13,337 bases of DNA from JBJEFI01 sp051873875 (GTDB lineage Bacteria > Bacillota > Bacilli > Bacillales > Bacillaceae_G). Where the stretch lies: contig JBJEFI010000054.1 of NCBI GenBank assembly GCA_051873875.1, forward strand, positions 1 to 13,337, in the 5' to 3' direction. Within the stretch, counting starts at the first letter, position 1; each line of letters opens with the position of its first letter. The notes under the pieces are model-generated. The model saw nothing but the letters and a program-made list of their open reading frames with translations, ran no database searches and had not been told where the DNA came from. Position numbers and translations under genes: made by a program. Below, one piece after another: positions 1 to 7,609 of the stretch.

Positions 1-43
1 GGAGTTGGTAGTACTATTTTTTACTTTGTTTATCGAAAATTAA

Positions 44-207
44 AATAAAAAAACGTGGCGGGACATAACTAAAATACCCAACGTTATAGACGAACAATTT
101 CACATAAAAAAAATCCGAACTAATTCGAAACTCTTTTAAAAATTTCGTATCCTAGTTCGGACTTTTCTTTGGCTAAAATACTTTTGTCCCAGCCTCATTT
201 TTTTATT
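44..207. repeat. MITE-like intergenic repeat with imperfect terminal inverted repeats
   Basis: The left end (44-68) and the reverse complement of the right end (182-207) align with only a few differences: each has AAT, seven A, then GGC and GGGACA. The right copy has one extra T inside GGCTGGGACA. Between them sits a long hairpin (114-161). The size (about 160 bp), the inverted ends and the lack of any coding frame resemble non-autonomous MITE-type or B. cereus group intergenic repeats. The A-rich outer part of the repeat could match by chance; the GGC(T)GGGACA core is the firm part. The right end covers the stop codon of the GrpB-family gene, so the element probably also provides that gene's 3' end. 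No flanking target duplication is evident. Confidence 0.5.
114..161. repeat. Long hairpin inside the MITE-like repeat
   Basis: TCCGAACTA (114-122) pairs perfectly with TAGTTCGGA (153-161). Inside it ATTCGAAA (123-130) pairs 7 of 8 with TTTCGTAT (143-150), leaving a CC bulge at 151-152 and a 12-nt loop. A-rich sequence before and T-rich sequence after give it terminator character on both strands. It is a plausible terminator for the GrpB-family gene, whose stop is about 40 nt away. Confidence 0.6.
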
Positions 208-712
208 TATCCATTTTTAAAGCTAACCGTTCGATTTGTTGTACTAACTCATTTTTCCCTTGAATATAACGATCGATATCGTAGGGAAAGTTCACTGCTA
301 ATTGTTCTTTTAATTCACCGTATTCTACTGCTACATTGGGATGTTTACACAAATAATCTCGAAATGCAAGATACCGTTTTATTTTACTACTATTTATCTC
401 ATATATATGAACATGATGAGTTCGATTATCTCCACCCTTTTGAAAATAACGACGAGCCCTAATGCCATTTTCACCCCTTGGCTCATATCCAATCTTTATC
501 ATTTCATCATTATATGAATCTACTTTGTTAATATTCGAAACAATTGGCATTATATCAATAATTGGCTTAGCTTTTAAACTAGGAACAGCTGTGCTACCCA
601 TATGGTGAATATCGATTAGTAAATCTCCCAAAATTGTTTTTAACTGTGTCGCTTCTTGTTCAAATAGTTCGGTCCACTCTTTTAAATACGGTAAAACATC
701 TACTTTTCTCAC
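203..712 (-). CDS. GrpB/UPF0157 family protein
   Basis: This 169-residue protein matches the GrpB (UPF0157) family in length and in its central motif: HMGSTAVPSL at residues 37-46, followed by AKPIIDIM at 48-55. The GS...D arrangement is that of the nucleotidyltransferase fold to which the family belongs, but no reaction is established for it. The protein has no signal peptide or membrane segment and should be cytoplasmic. The start is GTG at 710-712, chosen because GGAGG lies 8 nt upstream and no nearer ATG fits. The stop codon lies in the inverted-repeat end of a MITE-like element, so the last few residues could have been changed by that insertion. It is transcribed alone: a hairpin at 859-887 separates it from the upstream methyltransferase gene. 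Confidence 0.88.
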   Translation of the reverse strand: MRKVDVLPYLKEWTELFEQEATQLKTILGDLLIDIHHMGSTAVPSLKAKPIIDIMPIVSNINKVDSYNDEMIKIGYEPRGENGIRARRYFQKGGDNRTHHVHIYEINSSKIKRYLAFRDYLCKHPNVAVEYGELKEQLAVNFPYDIDRYIQGKNELVQQIERLALKMDK

Positions 713-858
713 TTTCTCTTCCTCCCTCTGTATAATTCAGTATATTATTTAATAAAACAACGAATAATTTATTATCAACTACTTATATCTACTTTCCAGT
801 ATTCATTTTAATAGTACTTTTCTAGCATATAGTACACTATTATAATTTTCGATAAATT

Positions 859-887
859 AAGGAGTTGACTTAATAAGCCAACTCCTT
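859..887 (-). terminator. Hairpin terminator after the methyltransferase gene
   Basis: AAGGAGTTG (859-867) pairs with CAACTCCTT (879-887), 9 bp, and the stem continues with CTT/AAG after one mismatch. It begins 3 nt past the methyltransferase stop codon. The tract following it on the minus strand is only moderately T-rich (TTAATTT). The plus strand has a run of five T, but no plus-strand gene reads into it. Confidence 0.65.
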
Positions 888-889
888 TT

Positions 890-1900
890 TCATTTTACTT
901 TAGCAACAATACCATTATGGACTTTAATAAAGCCATGTCGTAATATATCAAAACCATTTTCATATACATATAAGCCCATTTGCTCAATTGTCATTAACTC
1001 CCGATACGTATGGTTCATGACATCAGCCATTATTTCATAGTATAACTTTGATCGCAGTTGTGCTCTTGGCGTTGTCATAATAATATAGCCTGTTGGTTTT
1101 AAAAATTTTCGGTGCCATTCCATTACCTCGGCTTTTATTTCATCAGGAAAATGCTCTAGTAATCCAACTGAAATAACGATATCAAACTCTCTACCAAAAG
1201 TTAAGTTGCGAATATCATCTATAATATACGTAATGTTAAAGTCATTTTTATAGTATATTTTATGCCCACCAGTAGCAGGATTACTTCCTAAAAAAGGATA
1301 TGCCTCTGGGAACTCCATAAATCTTGTGTCTCGACAATATGCATCATAATCAACAAGGACAACTTCCGCTCCAGGATACATTGCAGCTAATTGCATCCCT
1401 TCATATCCTTCTGCGGCACCTAAAAATAAAATTTTTGGTTTCATTACATCTAACCCTTCAAATAAAGCTCGCTTGCCCCTTGGGTCCCAAATACCATCTT
1501 CGATACGATGAGCATAATTCCATATTTTAAGCCGAATAATTTCTCCAAATGCTTCCTTTACTCCGCCCAAAGATAACGTTTTTATTTTTTGTAATAATTC
1601 TTTTTTCCCTTCTTCAAGTTCGTTAGGAATATCTTTCATAAACCATTCATGAAAGGATCGATTAAAATATTCCCATGATGTTTTGACAGGCATACTTTCC
1701 CCAGTTCTTTTTTCATATTCTTGTTTATCTTTCGCAAAAGAAGTAACTTCATACGGTCTTTTAATATCTTTCCAAGTAAGTACTGACCAGTCATTTACAA
1801 CATTTAATTTTACAAATTTATTATATTCTTTCTCGTTATGCATCCTTAAGTCAACTCGGTAAGAAGGTAATAACTCAGTATTTCCTATCTCCAATTTCAT
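890..1900 (-). CDS. Class I SAM-dependent methyltransferase, substrate unknown
   Basis: The protein carries a Rossmann-type SAM-binding core in its C-terminal half. Residues are numbered from the upstream in-frame ATG at 1909. Motif I is LFLGAAEGYEG at about 161-171, the acidic residue after strand 2 is D187 in LVDYD, and there is a DD pair at 231-232. Motif IV is DIVISVGLLEH at 243-253, followed by a typical strand-helix (FLKPTGYIIMTTPR). The first 150 residues have no motif I recognise and are rich in charged and aromatic residues, so they may be a substrate-binding extension. The ATG at 1907-1909 has GAGAGG directly against it, too close to work. The ATG at 1898-1900 has the same sequence about 9 nt upstream and is preferred, giving 336 residues. 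No partner gene adjoins it, so I cannot suggest a substrate. Confidence 0.85.
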   Translation of the reverse strand: MKLEIGNTELLPSYRVDLRMHNEKEYNKFVKLNVVNDWSVLTWKDIKRPYEVTSFAKDKQEYEKRTGESMPVKTSWEYFNRSFHEWFMKDIPNELEEGKKELLQKIKTLSLGGVKEAFGEIIRLKIWNYAHRIEDGIWDPRGKRALFEGLDVMKPKILFLGAAEGYEGMQLAAMYPGAEVVLVDYDAYCRDTRFMEFPEAYPFLGSNPATGGHKIYYKNDFNITYIIDDIRNLTFGREFDIVISVGLLEHFPDEIKAEVMEWHRKFLKPTGYIIMTTPRAQLRSKLYYEIMADVMNHTYRELMTIEQMGLYVYENGFDILRHGFIKVHNGIVAKVK

Positions 1901-2011
1901 TCTGCTCATCCTCTCTAGCTTACCCTAATTTGGCATCGTTACTTTACCATATTCCATCTTTTATAAGAAATACCTTTTTAAATTTTGTAAAATAAGTTCG
2001 GTAAATGAAAT

Positions 2012-2865
2012 TTATAATAATATCAAAAACCTTTCTGAAGTAAGGTTTTCCACATTATTTTTTTGTTTTGCAATAATCCACTGTTCTGTAGATTGATTTT
2101 CAGGTAATACGTTTTTATCCAACCACCTATAAGAGAAACGTTCGACTGGATAGACATAATAGCCATCTTGATTATGATCAGATGTGTCATATGAGTCTGC
2201 TAAAATAATAACATCATCCCCCTACAGAACTTGTTTCCATTGTGTCATAGCCAATAATTGATTGCCAATGACCAAGCCAGTCAATGTACTCTACCATGAC
2301 TGGATCATTATTTTTTAAATTTTTAATTGTCCAGTTTTTAAATTCTTCTGGGGTTTCAAATGTGTATCTATTTTTTCTGTTAAACTTGATTTTCTATCCC
2401 AGCCAATCTGATTAAAAAAATTTACCATTCGATCTGTTGATGTTCCCCATTCACCACGTCATTTGCTACACCTGGATTTTCTTTATTATCTCCATCCAAA
2501 TCTTTATGTGTATCCATAACATCAGCAATTTTTAACTCTTCCTATTTTCCTAATTTCCCATAATGATCAAAAACCATTAATGCCGTTACTAGTTCACAGG
2601 AATATTCTTTTGTTTGCTGATAAGTTTGATAATTAGACAGCATCGTTAATCTTTTTTTATTCAATTTTAGTTTAAAATAATCAATATTTGAAAAATATTT
2701 AGAGTCTTTATGGTTTCTTTTTTTAGATAGAGGATGCACCTTTAGACGTAATATCATATCCTTTTTACTATCCTTTGCAAAAACTAAATTTGAGGAAATA
2801 ATACCTAATACATCAACAGTTGCTGCAATTGCTAAAGATGTCATCCCCTTCTTTATTCCATCCAC
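2012..2865 (-). pseudogene. Decayed secreted C39-like papain-fold cysteine peptidase
   Basis: The intact first part (2542-2865) has a signal-peptide-like N-terminus (residues 1-30) and a segment EYSCELVTALMVFDHYG that holds the catalytic cysteine of the C39_2 peptidase-like family, where SCGPA is usual. An in-frame TAG at 2542-2544 ends it. The homologous frame continues as EELKIADVMDTH, then needs a shift near 2452-2457 to give EWGTSTDRMVNFFNQIGWD. A second shift in the T run at 2371-2376 gives FETPEEFKNWTIKNLKNNDP, then WLGHWQSIIGYDTM with the catalytic histidine. A third, in the C run at 2218-2222, gives GDDVIILADSYDTSDHNQDG with the likely catalytic Asp/Asn region. The last frame runs to a TAA at 2012-2014, through a terminator hairpin, which suggests the original stop was lost too. 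The GTG at 2865 is poorly spaced from AGGAG; an ATG at 2861, out of frame, is better placed, so the start may also be damaged. Confidence 0.8.
2025..2049 (-). terminator. Hairpin terminator at the end of the peptidase pseudogene
   Basis: On the minus strand AAAACCTT (2049-2042) pairs with AAGGTTTT (2033-2026), an 8-bp stem with an 8-nt loop, and the T tract continues to 2025. It lies inside the last codons of the extended pseudogene frame. That is where the terminator of the intact gene would be expected just after its original stop. Confidence 0.6.
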
Positions 2866-2934
2866 TCCTAGTTATAAAATTAACATATATTATTTTAAAA
2901 ACTGAGTAAATATCCAAAATAAATAATAAATAAA

Positions 2935-4797
2935 TTAATTTTCGACATCTGCCTTTAGCCTATTAAAATAGTGAGCTAAAGCTAATAATGGATAAATATA
3001 GTTATAACTATGATAATAAGTATAAAAAGATCCCGCTAGTCCTATTCCTGTTGGATATGTTTTTTCTGCTTTTGAATGATAGTTTACTAAATATGCAATG
3101 CCTTTTTTTACTTTTTCATGCTGATGATAGCCACAATGAATCAAAGCATCCAATGCCCAAGCTGATTGAGAAGGTGTACTAAATGGAAGTGATACATATT
3201 TTTTCTTCGTGCTACTAAAACATGATTCTCCCCACCCGCCATCATCATTTTGAATACTTAATAACCATTGGCATCCTTTATCAATTTCTTTTCCTCTGTA
3301 CCCTACTGCTTGTAATCCAGTTAACATCGCCCATGTTCCATAAATATAACAAACACCCCATTTTCCATACCAACTTCCATCGTCTTCTTGATTTTTTAAT
3401 CCCCAATATACTGCTTTTTCGATTGTTGGGTTTTCATAGTGAAATCCGGCATATGTTCCCAAAAATTCTAATGCTCGCCCAGTTAAATCTGGTGTAGATG
3501 GATCAATTAATGCTTCCTTAGCATATTCAATAGGAAGGTGAGTAAACAATTCATTATTTGTATTTTTCTCAAAAGCCGCCCAACCTCCATCGTCATTTTG
3601 CATCGATAATAACCATTCAATTCCTCGATTAAATGCTGTTTCGTAAGTATATACTTCTAATGATTGTGCATAAATAGCTCGCAAAACAACAGATGTATCA
3701 TCATTATCTGGCACTATCGTATTAATAGGTGAAAAACCCCACCCACCCGGATACGCTAAAGGAGCATGAATCTTCCAATCACCTTCTTTTTGATGCTGCT
3801 TGCTTAATAAATAGGCATTTGCTTTTTTTATAGAAGAATGACGATGAGACACCCCCGCTTCTTGCATTGCATATGATAATAAACCAGTATCCCAAATAGT
3901 AGATGGTGAATTTTCAATATGTCGATAGGTTGGATTATACAAGGATTTTAAACCATGAAATGCCTTTTGAATAACTGGATGATTTTGATCATATCCAAGT
4001 GAAAGGAGGGCATAAATCATGTAATAAGTAGATGTAGCATAACTATACAATGTCCCATTTTCTTCAATTCGTTCTAGCATAAATTTTTCAGCTGCCTTGT
4101 ATCCATTGAAATGATGAAGAGGTGCATAATTTGTTAATGTTTGCATAATTTCTTTTAACTCAAAACGTTGCTCAAACCGTTCATCACTAGATGCCGCTCT
4201 TCTTTCTCCTAATAAATGAATAATTGTAGGTACTGTATCTATCGGAAAGTTTTTACGTTTATTAGCAAGAATAATCATTGGTGTTAAATGAACGCGTGCA
4301 TAGTTACTAAAATCGTACATGCTAAATAGCATGGATGGCTTTAATAAAAAAATAGTTGTAGGAATGTAAATGTAATGAGGATACGCATATAAATTATGTA
4401 AGCAAAGCAGAAATTTCGTTAAGAAATCCGCACTTTTTAAGCCGCCTTTTCGCAAAATAAATTGTTCTGCTTTCTTTAATCGTTCATCTTGGTGGAATAA
4501 TAATCCAGAAGCACAAATAGCAACATATGCCTGAATAGTTGTAGACAAATCCCCCTCTTCTTCATCTTCATGCATTTTCCAACCACCACTTTTTGCTTGT
4601 CGTTCAAGTAATTTTGAAACAATACCAGTAATAATATCCTTTTCTTTATAACCAAGTACTTGGCATAGTAATACAAAATAGACATCTGTCAAAATTGCAC
4701 TTTCAAAACAAAAGCGCCACGTTCCATCTTCCTTTTGCATACCAATTAATTCTTCCACTCGTCTTGTGATTTCTTCCTTTAAATCCGTTTGATTCAT
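2935..4797 (-). CDS. sqhC: Squalene-hopene/sporulenol-type terpene cyclase
   Basis: This class II (protonation-initiated) terpene cyclase matches Bacillus SqhC in length (about 620 residues against 632 in B. subtilis). That enzyme cyclises tetraprenyl-beta-curcumene to sporulenol, and related enzymes turn squalene into hopene. The catalytic DxDD motif is DNDDTS at residues 369-374 (counted from an upstream in-frame ATG), just after the family signature AYPGGWGFS. QW-type repeats are visible, for example QNDDGGWAAF (405-414), QEDDGSWYGKWG (475-486) and QNDDGGWGES (521-530). It should sit on the inner face of the membrane. The ATG at 4812 has no ribosome binding site. The ATG at 4795-4797 has AAGGTGAT just upstream and is preferred. 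A separate promoter lies at 4830-4858 and a terminator separates it from the upstream operon. The natural substrate cannot be settled from sequence. No clear terminator follows in the 69-nt gap before the pseudogene. Confidence 0.95.
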   Translation of the reverse strand: MNQTDLKEEITRRVEELIGMQKEDGTWRFCFESAILTDVYFVLLCQVLGYKEKDIITGIVSKLLERQAKSGGWKMHEDEEEGDLSTTIQAYVAICASGLLFHQDERLKKAEQFILRKGGLKSADFLTKFLLCLHNLYAYPHYIYIPTTIFLLKPSMLFSMYDFSNYARVHLTPMIILANKRKNFPIDTVPTIIHLLGERRAASSDERFEQRFELKEIMQTLTNYAPLHHFNGYKAAEKFMLERIEENGTLYSYATSTYYMIYALLSLGYDQNHPVIQKAFHGLKSLYNPTYRHIENSPSTIWDTGLLSYAMQEAGVSHRHSSIKKANAYLLSKQHQKEGDWKIHAPLAYPGGWGFSPINTIVPDNDDTSVVLRAIYAQSLEVYTYETAFNRGIEWLLSMQNDDGGWAAFEKNTNNELFTHLPIEYAKEALIDPSTPDLTGRALEFLGTYAGFHYENPTIEKAVYWGLKNQEDDGSWYGKWGVCYIYGTWAMLTGLQAVGYRGKEIDKGCQWLLSIQNDDGGWGESCFSSTKKKYVSLPFSTPSQSAWALDALIHCGYHQHEKVKKGIAYLVNYHSKAEKTYPTGIGLAGSFYTYYHSYNYIYPLLALAHYFNRLKADVEN

Positions 4798-4829
4798 TTC
4801 ATCACCTTCCATATTTTATATGCTTTATT

Positions 4830-4858
4830 CTTATATGTATGTTGAAGGATGACGTCAA
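4830..4858 (-). promoter_or_regulatory. Sigma-A-like promoter of sqhC
   Basis: On the minus strand TTGACG (4858-4853) and TATAAG (4835-4830) are separated by exactly 17 nt; each hexamer matches the consensus at 5 of 6 positions. The expected transcript start near 4822 leaves about 25 nt of leader with the AAGGTGAT ribosome binding site. It also places the 4812 ATG too close to the 5' end to be a good start. Confidence 0.65.
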
Positions 4859-4879
4859 TGAATCTTTCAAAAAACAAAT

Positions 4880-4911
4880 AAAAAAATTCTCAGAAGTTAG
4901 AATCCCTTCTG
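4880..4911 (-). terminator. Rho-independent terminator after the FAD oxidase gene
   Basis: On the minus strand CAGAAG (4911-4906) pairs with CTTCTG (4896-4891) around a 9-nt loop, followed by AGAA and seven T. It starts 13 nt after the oxidase gene and should stop the two-gene operon before sqhC. Confidence 0.7.
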
Positions 4912-4924
4912 TTTAGCTAATTTT

Positions 4925-6232
4925 TTATTCATATCGGAATACCTTTCGTAAATACTCATTCATAAATATTCCATTCTTATCTAATTTTTTGCGAAGTTCC
5001 ATAAACTCTGGTAATCTAGGATAACGCTCGATTAATTGTTCATGGTCCATCGTATGTAATTTCGCCCAATGTGGTCTACCACCTACTTCTTGAAAAATGG
5101 TTTCCATTTCTCTAAAGTACTCCTTATATTCCATTCCTTTATACATATGAACAGCAATATATGCCGAATCTCTTCGATAAGCAGGACTTAACCAAAACAA
5201 ATCTCCTTTTACAAAGCGACATTCAATTGGAAAATGTACCTGACACTTTTTCTCTTTGATTACTTCTCGAATTCTTCTTATTACTTCCTCTATCTTATCT
5301 ACTGGAATACTGTATTCCATTTCATTAAACTTTACCTTTCGTTCTGTTGCAAATAACTCATGACTATATCCAATATACTCGAAAACAGCCACTAAATTAG
5401 AAGATAATTTGCTAATGGAAGTTGTCATAGATGGCGACAAACGGCACATTTCACTTAACCCGTAAAAAACTGTATTCTCTATAAAATTGGTTTTCATTTT
5501 TTCCCACTTTAACGATTTTGGCATTTGATCTGTTGGATTCATCGCTTTTACTTGTACACCATCTCCATACGGAAAAAAATAAAACTCAAAATGTTTATTT
5601 TCCTCCTTTAATGTTGGTAAAGAAGAAAGAACATCCTCAACAGTCATCTTCACACTCTTCAATAAAAATGGTGTTGCTTCTACTACTTTTAGTTTCATCT
5701 TTACAACAATCCCAAGCATACCAAAAGATACTGCTAATCCATGAAAAATGAATTCATTTTCCTCACATGAACAAGTCAATACTTCTCCATTTCCAGTTAC
5801 AACCGTCATTTCTACAATTTGCGTTGCTAGTATGCCAAAACTAGCTCCTGTTCCATGTGTACCTGTCAACAGCGCACCAGCAACAGATTGCACATTAATA
5901 TCTCCCATATTTTCCAAAGCATAGCCTCGTTGAAACAATAATTCACTTAATTCATACAATTTTGTTCCTGCCCACACTTCCGCCACTTTTGAATTTTTAT
6001 CAATATGAATAATACCTTGTAATTTATCTAAAGAAACAAGTACTTCTTTTGTTTCGATAAGTGGTGTAAAAGAATGAGCCGAACCTACTACTCGAATACC
6101 TTGTTTATGGATATTTGCTTCTTTTACCAATTCAATTACTTCATCAATGGATTCTGGATAAGCAATTTTATTTGGGCAAAATTGAACACTTTCTGACCAA
6201 TTGTAATATTTTTTATTCTTTACAAGAAACAT
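4925..6232 (-). CDS. FAD-linked oxidase, D-arabinono-1,4-lactone oxidase/alditol oxidase type
   Basis: This is a 435-residue flavoenzyme of the vanillyl-alcohol-oxidase fold. The N-terminal FAD-binding domain (about 1-180) has VVGSAHSFTPL at 48-58. H53 sits where aldonolactone and alditol oxidases attach FAD covalently to histidine. GDINVQSVAGALLTGTHGTG spans 110-129. The C-terminal domain is of the ALO type and contains GGRPHWAKLH at 384-393, the HWxK signature of L-gulonolactone, arabinonolactone and alditol oxidases, and ends in the typical DKNGIFMNEYLRKVF. The likely reaction is oxygen-dependent oxidation of a sugar lactone or polyol; the substrate is not determined. The ATG is at 6230-6232 with GGGGGGAAGG upstream. 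It overlaps the end of the PLP enzyme gene by 13 nt, so the two should be translationally coupled. Soluble, with no signal peptide. Confidence 0.9.
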   Translation of the reverse strand: MFLVKNKKYYNWSESVQFCPNKIAYPESIDEVIELVKEANIHKQGIRVVGSAHSFTPLIETKEVLVSLDKLQGIIHIDKNSKVAEVWAGTKLYELSELLFQRGYALENMGDINVQSVAGALLTGTHGTGASFGILATQIVEMTVVTGNGEVLTCSCEENEFIFHGLAVSFGMLGIVVKMKLKVVEATPFLLKSVKMTVEDVLSSLPTLKEENKHFEFYFFPYGDGVQVKAMNPTDQMPKSLKWEKMKTNFIENTVFYGLSEMCRLSPSMTTSISKLSSNLVAVFEYIGYSHELFATERKVKFNEMEYSIPVDKIEEVIRRIREVIKEKKCQVHFPIECRFVKGDLFWLSPAYRRDSAYIAVHMYKGMEYKEYFREMETIFQEVGGRPHWAKLHTMDHEQLIERYPRLPEFMELRKKLDKNGIFMNEYLRKVFRYE

Positions 6233-7395
6233 CGTCCTTCCCCCCGATATGTAGGATAACAGTCTATAATTTCATTCTCTTTAACGATATAAAAATGAGT
6301 AAATCGTTCCGCTAGTTCTCCTGCTTTACTAGGGCGGAAAAGAACACAATCTCCAATTTTTAATTTCTCGTTTCCTTTGTATGAAATTGGTGTTTGCACT
6401 TCCCCTGCTCCCTCTAAAGAAAATAGACTTGCACCTTTTGGCCATATTAATGTAGGTTGTTTATCTAATCCAATCGAACCTGAAGCAACAAAACCACCAC
6501 TACTACACGTATAAACACTATCACTACTTTTTCGAATAATAGGCAAAGCAAAGCCAACTGCAGCTTCATATTGGCAATCTTGATAATAATCAAACAAAGT
6601 TGGGGAGTAAAATGCCGAACCAACTGTAACTTCTGTTACTACTTCTTCCTCTACCGTTGTATGAATACTACCTGTCCCTCCACCGTTTACTAATTCTAAT
6701 TCAAATCCTTTACTATTAATATGCGTAACGATATCCCCTCTTCTTTTTTTAACCTCTTCGATAGATTTATTTTTTAAATAACGAATAAGACGATTTGTAA
6801 ACCATTTTCCTGGTGCATTATCTCCTACTCCAGCAATTTGTGCTTCATATCCCATTACACCGACTAAGCGAATTAAAGGGAACGTCTTTATATATTTCAG
6901 TATTTTATCTACATCTTCAATTGTTTTAAGGGGAGAACGATGTACGCCAAAGTGTAAATTAAAAAATTGAATACTCATATCAATATCTAGACAAACAAGA
7001 CAACTACTATTCTCTTTTTCTGCTAATTCATGTAAAAGAATTAATTGCTCTAAACAATCAACCATAAAAATGATTTTTTTACCTTCTTTTACTTTTTTAA
7101 AAATAGCAATAATTCCTTCTCGATCCATTGTTGGATAACCAAGAAGTAAATCATCAAAGCCTTGCTCAGAAAGAAAAATTGCCTCATGCGGACTATAGCA
7201 CATTAATCCTTGGAAACGATTATCTGACTCTAATAAATATCGTAAAACTGCTACACATCGAATAGATTTTGTAGCAATACGTATTTTTTTCCTTTTTACT
7301 CTCTCTAGAACATGGCTTACATTTGTTTCTAAAGCATACCAATCGATAAAAGCAGCAGGTAATATCGTATTTTTAAAGACCAAAGGTGATATCAT
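6220..7395 (-). CDS. PLP-dependent amino acid deaminase/aldolase-like protein (fold type III)
   Basis: This 391-residue protein has an alanine-racemase-type N-terminal barrel (about 15-260). The presumed PLP lysine is K43 in RIATKSIRC, and a phosphate-binding glycine loop VNGGGTGSI lies at 236-244. A C-terminal beta domain follows (about 265-391). It resembles the D-threonine aldolase/D-serine dehydratase-like group annotated as amino acid deaminase. I do not see the usual C-terminal His-x-Cys/Asp metal site of D-threonine aldolase; the equivalent stretch reads FRPSKAGE. A metal-dependent aldolase activity is therefore not assured. The ATG at 7393-7395 has GGGAG 7 nt upstream. It is the first gene of an operon with the FAD oxidase, and the overlap suggests linked steps, for example release of an aldehyde or keto acid next to an oxidase. 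That link is inference. Confidence 0.82.
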   Translation of the reverse strand: MISPLVFKNTILPAAFIDWYALETNVSHVLERVKRKKIRIATKSIRCVAVLRYLLESDNRFQGLMCYSPHEAIFLSEQGFDDLLLGYPTMDREGIIAIFKKVKEGKKIIFMVDCLEQLILLHELAEKENSSCLVCLDIDMSIQFFNLHFGVHRSPLKTIEDVDKILKYIKTFPLIRLVGVMGYEAQIAGVGDNAPGKWFTNRLIRYLKNKSIEEVKKRRGDIVTHINSKGFELELVNGGGTGSIHTTVEEEVVTEVTVGSAFYSPTLFDYYQDCQYEAAVGFALPIIRKSSDSVYTCSSGGFVASGSIGLDKQPTLIWPKGASLFSLEGAGEVQTPISYKGNEKLKIGDCVLFRPSKAGELAERFTHFYIVKENEIIDCYPTYRGEGRCFL

Positions 7396-7460
7396 TATAG
7401 TACTCCCTTCTTTTCTATATACTTCTACTTATCATGTCGAAGTTCTTTTGGATATTTTTT

Positions 7461-7489
7461 CATTTATCACTACTACAATAACTAGTCAA
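7461..7489 (-). promoter_or_regulatory. Candidate promoter of the PLP enzyme-oxidase operon
   Basis: On the minus strand TTGACT (7489-7484), 5 of 6 to the -35 consensus, is followed after 17 nt by TAAATG (7466-7461), preceded by TGA as in an extended -10. The -10 hexamer itself matches poorly (3 of 6), so this is a moderate candidate. The start codon is about 65 nt downstream. Confidence 0.4.
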
Positions 7490-7609
7490 AACCTCTATTT
7501 TATGATACTTTTTTCACATGGCGTCTTTGTTTTGCATTACAATTCTATCTTTCTATTTATTTACTTTTACTAAACAAATGTGCATTTTGATGAAAGGAAT
7601 GATTAAGAT

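Noticed and set aside
169..462. Open frame of 97 codons on the plus strand
   Set aside because: It lies antisense to the GrpB-family gene and has no ribosome binding site or family-like composition; it is a shadow frame.
739..778. TATACT and TTGATA on the minus strand as a promoter for the GrpB-family gene
   Set aside because: The two boxes are not at a usable spacing from each other, so only isolated hexamer matches remain.
2218..2376. Treating the homopolymer frameshifts in the peptidase gene as sequencing errors and calling an intact gene
   Set aside because: Correcting them would still leave the TAG at 2542-2544 and the shift near 2452-2457, so the gene is broken in any case.
4850..4857. 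Perfect palindrome TGACGTCA as a regulator-binding site
   Set aside because: It overlaps the sqhC -35 box, but an 8-bp palindrome alone is weak evidence and no known Bacillus regulator site matches it.
7532..7559. TTGCAT-16-TATTTA as a promoter for the DUF1002 gene
   Set aside because: The -10 box is poor and the region is AT-rich, so such matches are expected by chance. A promoter must lie in this gap, but I cannot place it.
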